Positions 36,749 through 45,097 of a stretch of 64,000 nucleotides of DNA are shown here, piece by piece. Numbering within the stretch: the stretch's first letter is position 1; each line of letters begins with the position of its first letter. Origin of the DNA: Pseudoduganella dura (GTDB lineage: Bacteria > Pseudomonadota > Gammaproteobacteria > Burkholderiales > Burkholderiaceae_D); the NCBI RefSeq assembly GCF_009727155.1, contig NZ_WNWM01000002.1:1860001-1924000 (forward strand). Direction: 5' to 3'. Made by a program: the position numbers and the translations under genes. The notes under the pieces were generated by a model that was not told the DNA's origin, did not search any database, and saw only the letters and a list, made by a program, of their open reading frames with translations.

Positions 36749-38536
36749 ATGGCCATGACCCTGCGCATCCTCAACCTTCGCATCGAGCGTGAAATCGACG
36801 TGGTCGCTTCGCGCCAGCGGGCGCGCCAGATCGCCGCGCTGTGCGGCTTCAATGCGCAGGACCAGGCGCGCATCGCCACCGCCGTGTCGGAGCTGGCGCG
36901 CAATGTCTACAGCTATGCCGGCAGCGGCCGCGTGGAGTTCGCCGTCGAAGGCGTCACCGCGCCGCAGTTGCTGGTGATCCGCATCGAGGACAAGGGCCCC
37001 GGCATCGCGCACCTGGACGTGGTGCTGGCCGGCCGCTACCAGTCGCGCACCGGGATGGGCATGGGCATCATCGGCGCGCGCCGGCTGATGGACCAGTTCG
37101 ACATCCAGACCGCGACGGACGGCGGCGCCGGCACGGGCACGGGTACGGGCACCGTCGTCACGCTGAAGAAGCTGCTGCCGTACGAAGCGCCGCTGATGAC
37201 GGCGGCCAGCGTGGGCGAAATGAGCGCGCAGTTCGCCGTACTGTCGCCGGACGTGTCGGTATCCGAAGTGCAGCAGCAGAACAGGGAGCTGCTGGCCACG
37301 CTGGCCGAGCTGAAGACGCGGCAGGACGAGCTGATGCAGCTGACCCGCGAGCTGGAGGATACCAACCGCGGCGTGGTCGCGCTGTACGCCGAGCTCGATG
37401 AAAAGGCCGACCACCTGCGCCGCGCGGACGAGATGAAGACGCGCTTCCTGTCGAACATGACCCACGAGTTCAGGACGCCCCTGTCGTCGATCCGTGCGCT
37501 GACCCGGCTGCTGCTCGAGCGCGTGGATGGCGAGCTGTCGCCGGAACAGGAAAAACAGGTGCGCTTCATCCTGAAGGGCGCCGAATCGCTGACCGAACTG
37601 GTGGACGACCTGCTCGACCTGGCCAAGATCGAAGCGGGCAAGATCGACGTGCGCGCCGCGCCGTTCGAAGTGAACGACATGTTCTCGGCGCTGCGCGGCA
37701 TGCTGCGCCCCCTGCTGGTGTCCACCACCGTGGACCTGATCTTCGACGAGCCGGAAGGCCCCGTCACGATGATGACGGACGAGGCGAAGCTGTCGCAGAT
37801 CCTGCGAAATTTCATTTCGAACGCGCTGAAGTTCACCGAAACCGGCCATGTGCGCGTATCGGCAACGCTACTCCCGAAAGGCGACGCGGTGCGCTTCGAC
37901 GTCGAGGATACCGGCCTCGGTATCGCTCCCGAGCACCAGCAGCTCATCTTCGAGGAATTCTCGCAGGTGGAAAACCGCCTGCAGCATCGCGTCAAGGGCA
38001 CCGGACTGGGGCTGCCGCTGTGCAGCAAGCTGGCCGCCCTGCTGGGCGGTTCGGTGACCCTGAAGAGCACACCCGGCGTGGGCTCCACCTTCTCGGCCGT
38101 GATCCCGGTGCTGCATGACGACATGCCGGAGCCGCAGATATTCCAGCCCGACATGGCCGAGGGCGGCGGCACCCCCGTGCTGGTGGTGGAAGACGACCGC
38201 TCGACCCAGCTGCTGTACCGCAGCTACCTGCGCAAGACTTCCTATCGCGTGATCGCCGTGCGCAGCGTGTGGGAAGCCGAACAGGCGTGGACCGTCGAGC
38301 AGCCGGCCGCGGTGATCCTCGATCTCTACCTGAACGGCGGCGACAGCTGGCACTGGCTCGCCAAGATCAAGGACGACGAACGCCGCAAGGGGGTGCCGGT
38401 CATCATCGCCTCCGAAGTGGCGGACCGCCAGAAGGCGTTTTCGCTGGGGGCGGATGCTTATCTCGGCAAACCCGTCGGGCGCGACGAACTGCTGGCGCAA
38501 TTGAACGCTCTCTGTCATCAAGTGAGACCATCATGA
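36749..38536 (+). CDS. Sensor kinase with RsbT-like N-terminal domain, HisKA-HATPase and C-terminal receiver
   Basis: 595 residues with an unusual layout. Residues 1-150 form an RsbT-like GHKL domain (AVSELARNVYSYAGSG, IEDKGPGIAH, GMGMGIIGARRLMD). A coiled coil follows (about 170-230), then HisKA with FLSNMTHEFRTPLSSI and a second HATPase (FISNALKFTETGH, GTGLGLPLCSKLA). The protein ends in a receiver (VLVVEDDRST; acceptor probably VILDLYLNGG). There is no membrane helix, so its input is probably the stressosome rather than an external ligand. A GT repeat (37131-37153) lies at the end of the first domain. The start is ATG 36749. Confidence 0.88.
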   Translation: MAMTLRILNLRIEREIDVVASRQRARQIAALCGFNAQDQARIATAVSELARNVYSYAGSGRVEFAVEGVTAPQLLVIRIEDKGPGIAHLDVVLAGRYQSRTGMGMGIIGARRLMDQFDIQTATDGGAGTGTGTGTVVTLKKLLPYEAPLMTAASVGEMSAQFAVLSPDVSVSEVQQQNRELLATLAELKTRQDELMQLTRELEDTNRGVVALYAELDEKADHLRRADEMKTRFLSNMTHEFRTPLSSIRALTRLLLERVDGELSPEQEKQVRFILKGAESLTELVDDLLDLAKIEAGKIDVRAAPFEVNDMFSALRGMLRPLLVSTTVDLIFDEPEGPVTMMTDEAKLSQILRNFISNALKFTETGHVRVSATLLPKGDAVRFDVEDTGLGIAPEHQQLIFEEFSQVENRLQHRVKGTGLGLPLCSKLAALLGGSVTLKSTPGVGSTFSAVIPVLHDDMPEPQIFQPDMAEGGGTPVLVVEDDRSTQLLYRSYLRKTSYRVIAVRSVWEAEQAWTVEQPAAVILDLYLNGGDSWHWLAKIKDDERRKGVPVIIASEVADRQKAFSLGADAYLGKPVGRDELLAQLNALCHQVRPS

Positions 38537-40062
38537 AGGCAACCCCGCTCAGGCCCGTGATCCTGAATGTCGACGATACCGACGCCGCCCGCTATGCGAA
38601 AACCCGCATCCTGCAGCGCGCCGGCTTCCATGTCATCGAAGCAGGCAGCGGCGGCCTGGCGCTGCAGCTGGCACTGGAACAGAAGCCGGACCTGGTGCTG
38701 CTCGATACCAAGCTGCCGGACATCAACGGCTTCGACGTGTGCCGCCAGCTCAAGCAGGATCCGCACACGTCGATGGTGCTGGTGCTGCAGACTTCCGCGT
38801 CGTACCTGTCGTCGCCGGACAAGGTGCGCGCGCTCGACAGCGGTGCCGACAATTACCTGTTCGAGCCGATCGAACCGGAAGAACTGGTGGCCAACGTGCG
38901 CGCGCTGCTGCGGCTGGGCCACGTGGAGCGCGAGCTGCGCGACATGGATCGCCGCAAGGATGAATTCCTGGCGATCCTGGCGCACGAGCTGCGCAACCCT
39001 CTGGGCCCGATCCGCAACGCCGTCGAACTGCTGCGCAGCCTCGATCCGCATTCGTCGCCGGCGCAGGAGAATGCCCGGCGCGTGATCCTGCGCCAGACCG
39101 ACCACATGGTGCGGCTGGTGGACGACCTGCTGGACGTCTCGCGCATCTCGCAAGGCAAGATCGCGCTGCGCCGTTCCGAGGTGGAACTGTGCGGCCTGCT
39201 GAAAAGCGCGGCCGAAACGGCCGAGCCGAACGTCGCCGCACGCCAGCATGTGCTGGCCGTGAAGCTGCCCGATCACGAGATCTGGGTCGATGGCGACAGC
39301 GTGCGCCTGACCCAGGTGGTGGGCAACCTGCTCAACAACGCGGCAAAGTTCACGGCGCCGGGCGGTCGCATCGTGCTGTCCGCCTGCCTCGAAGGCACCC
39401 AGGCCGTGATCCGCGTGACGGACAACGGGATCGGCATCGCGCCGGAACTGGCGGACTCGATCTTCGACCTGTTCGCGCAGGCCGGCCATTCGCCGGACCG
39501 CGTGCAGGACGGGCTGGGCATCGGCCTGTCGCTGGTGCGCACGCTGGTGAACCTGCATGGCGGCACCGTCGCCGTGCACAGCGAAGGCGCTGGCAAGGGC
39601 AGCACGTTCGAAGTGCGGCTCCCCACGCTGGCACGCACGCCGCAGGCCGACGATACCGATTGCAGCGCCGCCCCGGTGCCCGGCAAGCCGGCGGACGCGC
39701 ACCGCATCCTGGTCGTCGACGACAACGTGGATTCGGCCGAGATCGTGTCGGCGCTGCTGGAATTCGCCGGCCACGAAGTGCACATGGCGCACGACGGCGC
39801 CGGCGCGATCGAGGCGGCGCTGCGGCTGCGGCCGGACGTGGTGTTCCTCGATATCGGCCTGCCCGACATGAGCGGTGTGGAAGTGGCGGAGAAGCTGCGC
39901 GGCTACCCGGAACTGGCGAAAACGGTGCTGATCGCGCTGACCGGCTACGGCCAGGACAAGGACCGGATGAGCGCGATGGCCGCCGGCTTCAACCACCACC
40001 TGACCAAACCGGTCAACATGGAAACGCTGAACGACACGGTGCGCACGTTCATGCGCCGGTAA
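38533..40062 (+). CDS. REC-HisKA-HATPase-REC hybrid histidine kinase
   Basis: A 509-residue soluble kinase. An N-terminal receiver (VILNVDDTD; acceptor in LVLLDTKLPDING), HisKA with DEFLAILAHELRNPLGPI, HATPase (LLNNAAKFTAPGG, GIGLSLVRTLVNLHGG) and a second receiver (ILVVDDNVDS; acceptor in VFLDIGLPDMSG) follow in order. The start overlaps the previous stop (ATGA), so the two kinases are coupled. The N-terminal receiver could be phosphorylated by the upstream kinase. No DNA-binding output domain is present, so the final target must lie elsewhere. Confidence 0.9.
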   Translation: MKATPLRPVILNVDDTDAARYAKTRILQRAGFHVIEAGSGGLALQLALEQKPDLVLLDTKLPDINGFDVCRQLKQDPHTSMVLVLQTSASYLSSPDKVRALDSGADNYLFEPIEPEELVANVRALLRLGHVERELRDMDRRKDEFLAILAHELRNPLGPIRNAVELLRSLDPHSSPAQENARRVILRQTDHMVRLVDDLLDVSRISQGKIALRRSEVELCGLLKSAAETAEPNVAARQHVLAVKLPDHEIWVDGDSVRLTQVVGNLLNNAAKFTAPGGRIVLSACLEGTQAVIRVTDNGIGIAPELADSIFDLFAQAGHSPDRVQDGLGIGLSLVRTLVNLHGGTVAVHSEGAGKGSTFEVRLPTLARTPQADDTDCSAAPVPGKPADAHRILVVDDNVDSAEIVSALLEFAGHEVHMAHDGAGAIEAALRLRPDVVFLDIGLPDMSGVEVAEKLRGYPELAKTVLIALTGYGQDKDRMSAMAAGFNHHLTKPVNMETLNDTVRTFMRR

Positions 40063-40138
40063 CGGCACCCCGGCAAGGGGCCGGTGTCGGAACTTGAAAA
40101 ACCTGAACCTGGACGCCGCGAACGACTGCCGAGCGGCG

Positions 40139-40197
40139 GGTGTCGGACACCATTCCCTGGATGAATCTCCCAGGAAGTAGTATCCGACACCGGTTTT
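40139..40197. repeat. GTGTCGGACACC-type palindrome, likely bidirectional terminator (copy 1)
   Basis: An imperfect long hairpin (left arm from 40139, right arm to 40191) with TTTT at 40194-40197. CCGGTGTCGG at 40081-40090 is an exact inverted match to CCGACACCGG at 40184-40193, making a nested structure. It sits between two convergent genes. Confidence 0.75.
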
Positions 40198-40239
40198 CCG
40201 TCGCGTTCCCCATCACGCGATGACGGCCCCCGCTTTTCC

Positions 40240-41457
40240 TTACCTGGCGCCAGCCGCAAACCACGCACCCACCTCCGCCCTTTCCTCCTCCGTCATATTG
40301 GTCAGGTTCCCGATCGGCATTGCCTTCAGCTCCACCACCTGCTTGTGGATCTGCAGCGCCTGCCGCCGCACCTGGTCGGGCGTGTCGAACACGACACCGG
40401 CCGGCGCGGTGGCGAAGCCGGGCTGCGTGGGGCGGGCGGCGTGGCACGACACGCAGCGCCGGTCGACGATCGCCTTGACGCGCGCGAACTGCGCGGCGGG
40501 ATCGGCCTGCCGCGCGACAGCGGCCGGCTTCGGCGGCGCGATCATCACGGCGACGGCCAGCAGCAGCGCCACGCCGATGGCCGGATAGCGCCATTCGACG
40601 CGGCCCTTGTGCCGCACATTGAAGAAGTGGCGGATGAACACGCCGGCCGCCATGATCAGCGCCAGCACGAGCCATGCATGTTCGTGCCGGTACGTCATCG
40701 CGTAGTGGTTGCTGATCATGATGAACAGCACCGGCAGCGTGAAATAGTTGTTGTGCACGCTGCGCTGCTTGGCGCGCAGGCCGTGCACCGGGTCCGGCCT
40801 GCCGCCGGCCAGCATCGCGTTCACCATCTTGCGCTGACCGGGAATGATCAGCATCGCCACGTTCGCCACCATGATCGTGCCGATCATCGCACCCACGTGG
40901 ATGTAGGCGGCGCGGCCGGACAGCAGGTGCGTCAGCGTCCACGCGGCGCCGGTCAGCAGCGCGAAGACCACGATGCCGAACCACAGGTCGTGCTTGCCCA
41001 GCGGCGAGCGGCACAGCAGGTCGTACGCGATCCAGCCGGCGACCAGCGAGCCCAGGCCGATACCGACCGACTGCCATGGTGTGACGTCCGCCACCGCCCG
41101 GTCGATCATCATCGCCTGCGCGTTGAAATAGTAGGCGATCGTCAGCAGCGCAAAGCCCGACAGCCACGTGGAATACGCCTCCCACTTGAACCAGTGCAGT
41201 TCCTCCGGCAGTTCGGCGGGCGCCACCAGGTACTTCTGCGGGTTGTAGAAGCCGCCGCCGTGCACCGCCCACAGCTCGCCCGTCACGCCCTTCTTCGCCA
41301 GGTCGGAATCCGGCGCCGGCGGGCGGATCGAGTTGTCCAGCCAGACGAAGTAGAACGAGGCGCCGATCCAGGCGATGCCTGTGATGATGTGCAGCCAGCG
41401 CACGAGCATGTTCAGCCATTCCAGGCCGTAGGGGATGAGGTAATCAATGGTGTCCAT
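40240..41457 (-). CDS. puuD: Urate hydroxylase PuuD with C-terminal cytochrome c domain
   Basis: Oxidises urate to 5-hydroxyisourate at the inner membrane and passes electrons to its own cytochrome c. The 405 residues start MDTIDYLIPYGLEWLNMLVR, followed by about eight membrane helices (for example LHIITGIAWIGASFYFVWLD). A C-terminal monoheme domain follows with CVSCH and the distal methionine in ELKAMPIGNLTNMT. ATG 41457 gives the family start; the extra 45 codons upstream are unlikely. No hiuH, uraD, xdh or allantoinase gene is adjacent. The divergent LysR gene at 41646 is its probable regulator. Confidence 0.92.
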   Translation of the reverse strand: MDTIDYLIPYGLEWLNMLVRWLHIITGIAWIGASFYFVWLDNSIRPPAPDSDLAKKGVTGELWAVHGGGFYNPQKYLVAPAELPEELHWFKWEAYSTWLSGFALLTIAYYFNAQAMMIDRAVADVTPWQSVGIGLGSLVAGWIAYDLLCRSPLGKHDLWFGIVVFALLTGAAWTLTHLLSGRAAYIHVGAMIGTIMVANVAMLIIPGQRKMVNAMLAGGRPDPVHGLRAKQRSVHNNYFTLPVLFIMISNHYAMTYRHEHAWLVLALIMAAGVFIRHFFNVRHKGRVEWRYPAIGVALLLAVAVMIAPPKPAAVARQADPAAQFARVKAIVDRRCVSCHAARPTQPGFATAPAGVVFDTPDQVRRQALQIHKQVVELKAMPIGNLTNMTEEERAEVGAWFAAGAR

Positions 41458-41645
41458 GGGCTTGTCGTCGCGTCTTGGCTTGGATGGGACCGCGTCATGG
41501 CCACGCTTTTGCCACGTTATTGCCGATGTTGTGGCCGTTGTGCGGATTGTGGCTATCTTCAGTCGATACACCGATTGTCGTGCACGCGACATGAAAGTTC
41601 ACGTATATTCGCCATATCCGTATCCGTATAGACACAGCCATTGCC
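41458..41645. promoter_or_regulatory. Divergent puuD / LysR promoter region
   Basis: 188 bp, AT-richer than its surroundings. It includes tandem TATCCG-like units (CATATCCGTATCCGTATAG near 41614-41632) close to the LysR start. A LysR (T-N11-A) site is expected, but I could not single one out. Confidence 0.4.
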
Positions 41646-42587
41646 ATGTCCGCCCTGCCGCAACATCTCGACCTGCACCTGATCCGCATCCTGTACCTGC
41701 TGCTGGTGGAGAAAAACGTTTCACGCGTGGCACTGAAGCTGAACCAGCCGCAGCCATCGATTTCCGCCTCGCTGCGCAAGCTGCGCGAACTGACGGGCGA
41801 TCCGCTGCTGGTGCGCGGCGCACGCGGCATGGTGCCCACGCAACATGGCGAAAGCCTGCTCAAGCCGGCCAAGCGCATCCTCGACGAGACGGAGAACCTG
41901 TTCGTCAAGAAAGCGCCCTTCGCCCCGCAGGAAGAGGCGCGCACGTTCCACATCGCCGCGCCGGATTACCTGGACAGCCAGTTCCTGCCCAGCGTGGTCG
42001 CGCTGCTGCGGCGCGGCTCGCCGAAGAGCCGCGTGGTCATCCACAGCCTGGGGCCGGGTGTCGATTACGTGCGCCTGCTGTCGGACGGCGACATGGACCT
42101 GGTGATCGCCAACTGGGACGAGCCGCCCCAGCACCTGCATATCTCGAAGCTGTTCGAGGACCCGATCGTGTGCGCGATGCACGCGGCCAGCCCGTATGCG
42201 AAGCGCACCGCCGACGATGCGATGACGCTGCACGATTACCTGACGCTGCCGCACGTGGCGCCGTCGCAGATGGTGCAGGGTACGATCGGCGTGATCGACG
42301 CCTTTCTCGACCGCCAGGGCCTGCGCCGCAACGTGGCGGTGGAGTCGGCCTATTTCGGCCTGATCCCCTACATGCTGGTGCAGTCCGACCTGATCCTGAC
42401 CACCGGCCGCCAGTTCGTGCAGTTCTACGAAAAGACGCTGCCGCTGAAGATCTTCACCGTGCCCGTCAAATTCCCGCCGATGCGCTTCTACCAGCTGTGG
42501 CACGAGCGGGTGCACCAGTCGCCGGAGCACAAGTGGCTGCGCGACCAGGTGACGAGCGCCGCCAAGGCGCTGGTGAAGGGGCGCTAA
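41646..42587 (+). CDS. LysR-family regulator, divergent from puuD
   Basis: 313 residues. The N-terminal winged helix includes VSRVALKLNQPQPSISASLRK, with DPLLVRGARGMVPTQHGE after it. A NodD/NahR-like substrate-binding domain follows (DYLDSQFLPSVVALLRR, DLVIANWDEPPQHLHI). Divergence from puuD suggests urate or purine-breakdown control, with a urate-type inducer as the simplest guess. A strong terminator-like palindrome starts 9 nt after the stop. Confidence 0.85.
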   Translation: MSALPQHLDLHLIRILYLLLVEKNVSRVALKLNQPQPSISASLRKLRELTGDPLLVRGARGMVPTQHGESLLKPAKRILDETENLFVKKAPFAPQEEARTFHIAAPDYLDSQFLPSVVALLRRGSPKSRVVIHSLGPGVDYVRLLSDGDMDLVIANWDEPPQHLHISKLFEDPIVCAMHAASPYAKRTADDAMTLHDYLTLPHVAPSQMVQGTIGVIDAFLDRQGLRRNVAVESAYFGLIPYMLVQSDLILTTGRQFVQFYEKTLPLKIFTVPVKFPPMRFYQLWHERVHQSPEHKWLRDQVTSAAKALVKGR

Positions 42588-42595
42588 GGATTGAA

Positions 42596-42644
42596 GGAAC
42601 CGGTGCCGGACACCACGTCTTGTGTGGTGTCCGGCACCGGTTCC
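42596..42644. repeat. GTGTCCGGCACCGG-type palindrome, bidirectional terminator (copy 2)
   Basis: A perfect 21-bp stem (42596-42616 with 42624-42644) with a 7-nt loop, between the convergent LysR and TSUP genes. It shares the GTGTC-CGGCACCGGTT core with the elements at 40139 and 49315. Confidence 0.88.
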
Positions 42645-42662
42645 CGTTCGCATGCCGCCTGC

Positions 42663-43385
42663 TCATCCGCCCACGCCCATGTGCACGCCGAGCAGCAGCA
42701 GCGTCGCGAAGAAGCACCGCCGGAACACCCGCGGTTCGAGCCGTTCGCGCAGCCGGGTGCCCAGCGCCAGCCCCAGCAGCGCAGGCAACTGGGCGGCGAA
42801 CGACATGCCGGCATCGGCCGGTTGCCACGCGCCATGCCCGGCCAGCAATACCGCCAGCGCCAGCGTCGACACGGTGAACGACAGCCCCATCGCCTGCACC
42901 AGCGCTTCCTTCTCCAGCCGCAGCGCCTGCAGGTAAGGCACGGCGGGCAGCACGAACACGCCGGTTACCGCCGTCAGGATGCCGGTCGCCACGCCGACCG
43001 CCGGACCCAGCCACCATTCCTGTTCCGCGCGCACCCGCCACTGCCATGACGACAAGCCGAGCAGCGCATACAGCACCAGCGCCACGCCGAGGATCGCCTT
43101 GCCTTCGCCGCCGGCGAACAGGGCGCCGCCCAGCAGCGTGCCGGCGCACACACCCAGCAGCATCGGCCGCAGGCGCAGCCACGCCGCATACAGGCCCTTG
43201 CGCTCCAGCATCTGCCAGATGTTCGTCAAAAGCGAAGGCACCACGAGGATCGCGGCCGCCTGCAGCGGCGGCATCACGAGGCCCAGCAGCGCCATCGCCA
43301 CCGTGGGCAGGCCCATGCCGGTCACGCCCTTCACCATGCCCGCCAGCACGAACACCACGCAAATGTAGAGAAGATGGTTTTCCAT
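42663..43385 (-). CDS. TauE/SafE (TSUP)-family membrane permease
   Basis: A 240-residue integral membrane protein with seven or eight hydrophobic helices. It begins LLYICVVFVLAGMVKGVTGMGLPTV, which contains the family's conserved glycine-rich GxxKGxxGxGLP segment, repeated in part at TGILTAVTGVFVLPAVP. TSUP proteins export or import sulfite, sulfoacetate or other small organosulfur or carboxylate anions; the substrate here is unknown. ATG 43385 is chosen because the longer frame runs antisense into the LysR gene. It is divergent from LysR 43501. Confidence 0.85.
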   Translation of the reverse strand: MENHLLYICVVFVLAGMVKGVTGMGLPTVAMALLGLVMPPLQAAAILVVPSLLTNIWQMLERKGLYAAWLRLRPMLLGVCAGTLLGGALFAGGEGKAILGVALVLYALLGLSSWQWRVRAEQEWWLGPAVGVATGILTAVTGVFVLPAVPYLQALRLEKEALVQAMGLSFTVSTLALAVLLAGHGAWQPADAGMSFAAQLPALLGLALGTRLRERLEPRVFRRCFFATLLLLGVHMGVGG

Positions 43386-43439
43386 GGAAGCCAGTATGCC
43401 GCCGGCCAGTGCCCCTGGAAATGTGGAATATACTGCTCC

Positions 43440-43462
43440 AGCCTTCGTCCCGGACGAAGGCT
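43440..43462. promoter_or_regulatory. 11-bp palindrome between TSUP and LysR genes
   Basis: AGCCTTCGTCC (43440-43450) and GGACGAAGGCT (43452-43462) are perfect arms around one C. It is a likely operator in the divergent promoter, about 40 bp before the LysR start. Confidence 0.5.
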
Positions 43463-43500
43463 GCGACAAGAAGGGCAAGAAAACAAAGCTGGAGAAAAAC

Positions 43501-44412
43501 ATGCGATTCGACCTGACCGACCTGAAACTGTTCCTGCGCGTGGTGGAAACCGGCAGCATCACCGCCGGCGCCGCCCAGGCCAACCTGGCCCTGGCCTCGG
43601 CCAGCGCGCGGGTGCGCGGCATGGAAGACGTGCTCGGCGTGCCGCTGCTGGAACGCAGCCGCCGCGGCGTGGAGCCCACCGCCGCCGGCCGCACGCTGCT
43701 GCACCATGCGCGGCTGATCGCGCAGCAGATGGAAAAGATGCGCGCCGACCTGGGCGAATACGCCACGGGCCTGAAAGGCCACGTGCGCCTGCTGTGCAAT
43801 ACCTCGGCGCTGACGGAGTTCCTGCCCGATGCGCTGGCGGCGTTCATGGCCGCGCATCCGCACGTCAACGTCGATCTCGAGGAGCGCCTGTCCAGCGACA
43901 TCGTGCAGGCGATGCGCGACGACCTGGCCGATATCGGCATCGTCACCGATTCGGTCGACAGCAGCGGCCTTGAAACGCGGCTGTTCTGCGAAGACCGCCT
44001 GGTGCTCGCGCTGCATCCCGGCCACCCGCTCGGCAAGGGTTTGCGGCGCAATGCCGCCCTGCCCTTTGCCGCCGCGGTGGAGCACGACTTCATCGGCCTG
44101 GCCGGCGACAGCGCGCTGCAGATGTACCTCGGCGAGCAGGCGACCCGGCTGGGCAGGCGGCTGCGCTACCGCGTCCGCGTGCGCAGCTTCGATGCCGTGT
44201 GCCGGATGGTGGCAAGCCGCGCCGGGCTGGCCGTGCTGCCCGAATCGGCCGTGGTGCGCTCGCGCGACGCGGCGAACGTGAGGGTGGTGAAGCTGGCGGA
44301 TGCGTGGACGAAGCGACGCCTGCTGCTGTGCACGCGCAGCTACGCGGACCTGCCGGGCTATGCGCGGGAACTCGTCGATGCGCTGGCGGTCGCGCAGTCC
44401 GCGACGGCATAG
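43501..44412 (+). CDS. LysR-family regulator, divergent from the TSUP permease
   Basis: 303 residues. The N-terminal helix-turn-helix region reads LKLFLRVVETGSITAGAAQA and LALASASARVRGMEDVLGVP, and ends RGVEPTAAGRTLL. The substrate-binding domain is of the CysB/CbbR-like two-lobe type (LLCNTSALTEFLPDALAAFM, LADIGIVTDSVD). ATG 43501 is the family start; the frame opens 39 codons earlier inside the promoter region. It most likely controls the TSUP permease. Confidence 0.87.
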   Translation: MRFDLTDLKLFLRVVETGSITAGAAQANLALASASARVRGMEDVLGVPLLERSRRGVEPTAAGRTLLHHARLIAQQMEKMRADLGEYATGLKGHVRLLCNTSALTEFLPDALAAFMAAHPHVNVDLEERLSSDIVQAMRDDLADIGIVTDSVDSSGLETRLFCEDRLVLALHPGHPLGKGLRRNAALPFAAAVEHDFIGLAGDSALQMYLGEQATRLGRRLRYRVRVRSFDAVCRMVASRAGLAVLPESAVVRSRDAANVRVVKLADAWTKRRLLLCTRSYADLPGYARELVDALAVAQSATA

Positions 44413-44452
44413 CTGTGCGACAATCCCGTGCTTGCATTTACCGGACCACAGC

Positions 44453-45097
44453 ATGGAAAACTTCGCACGGCGGCGCGACCGCTTCGACCTCTTCGACGGC
44501 ATGGACAGCCCGGCCGTCAACCTCTCGTTCCCGCTGGAGCTGCCGGATCCGCGTCCATGGTGCAAGGCCAACGGCCTGCCGCCGTTCCACGTGCTGCTGT
44601 GCGCCATCCTGCGCGCGGTGCTGAAGGTGGAAAACTTCCGCTACCGGATCCACGATGGCGAGGTGTTCATGATCGACCGGCTGATTCCTGCGTTCACGGT
44701 GATCAACGAGAACAACGACCTCAATTTCGCGATGTTCGACTGGTCGGACGATCTGCGCACGTTCGTGGCGCGCGGCAGCGCCGCCCGCGAGGCGGCATCG
44801 AACATGACGGCGCTGAACGCCCACTACAGCACCCTGTCGCCACGCGAAGCTAAGCACCAGGTGCATGTCACGTGCATCCCCTGGCTCGCCTTCACCTCGA
44901 TCCAGCACCCGGTGGCGACGCTTGCCTGCCCCGACATTCCATCGATCGCCTGGGGCAAGTTCCGCGACGGCGCGCCGGGCGAACTGCTGCTGCCGTTCTC
45001 CGTGCAGGCGCACCACGGCTTCGTGGACGGCTTCCACATCCACCAGCTGGCGCAGCAGATCGCCGCCGAGCTGGCGGCGATAATTGCCGAAGGCTAG
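44453..45097 (+). CDS. Chloramphenicol-acetyltransferase-family protein (CatA-like)
   Basis: A 214-residue protein of the type A CAT fold. It retains HHGFVDGFHIHQL, the HHxxxDG catalytic motif with the active histidine, near residues 188-200, and VNLSFPLELPDPRPWCKANG near the start. Many chromosomal members of this family acetylate other substrates or have unknown targets, so resistance should not be assumed. It follows the LysR gene by 40 nt and converges with the amidohydrolase; the two coding regions overlap by 4 bases at their stops. Confidence 0.82.
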   Translation: MENFARRRDRFDLFDGMDSPAVNLSFPLELPDPRPWCKANGLPPFHVLLCAILRAVLKVENFRYRIHDGEVFMIDRLIPAFTVINENNDLNFAMFDWSDDLRTFVARGSAAREAASNMTALNAHYSTLSPREAKHQVHVTCIPWLAFTSIQHPVATLACPDIPSIAWGKFRDGAPGELLLPFSVQAHHGFVDGFHIHQLAQQIAAELAAIIAEG

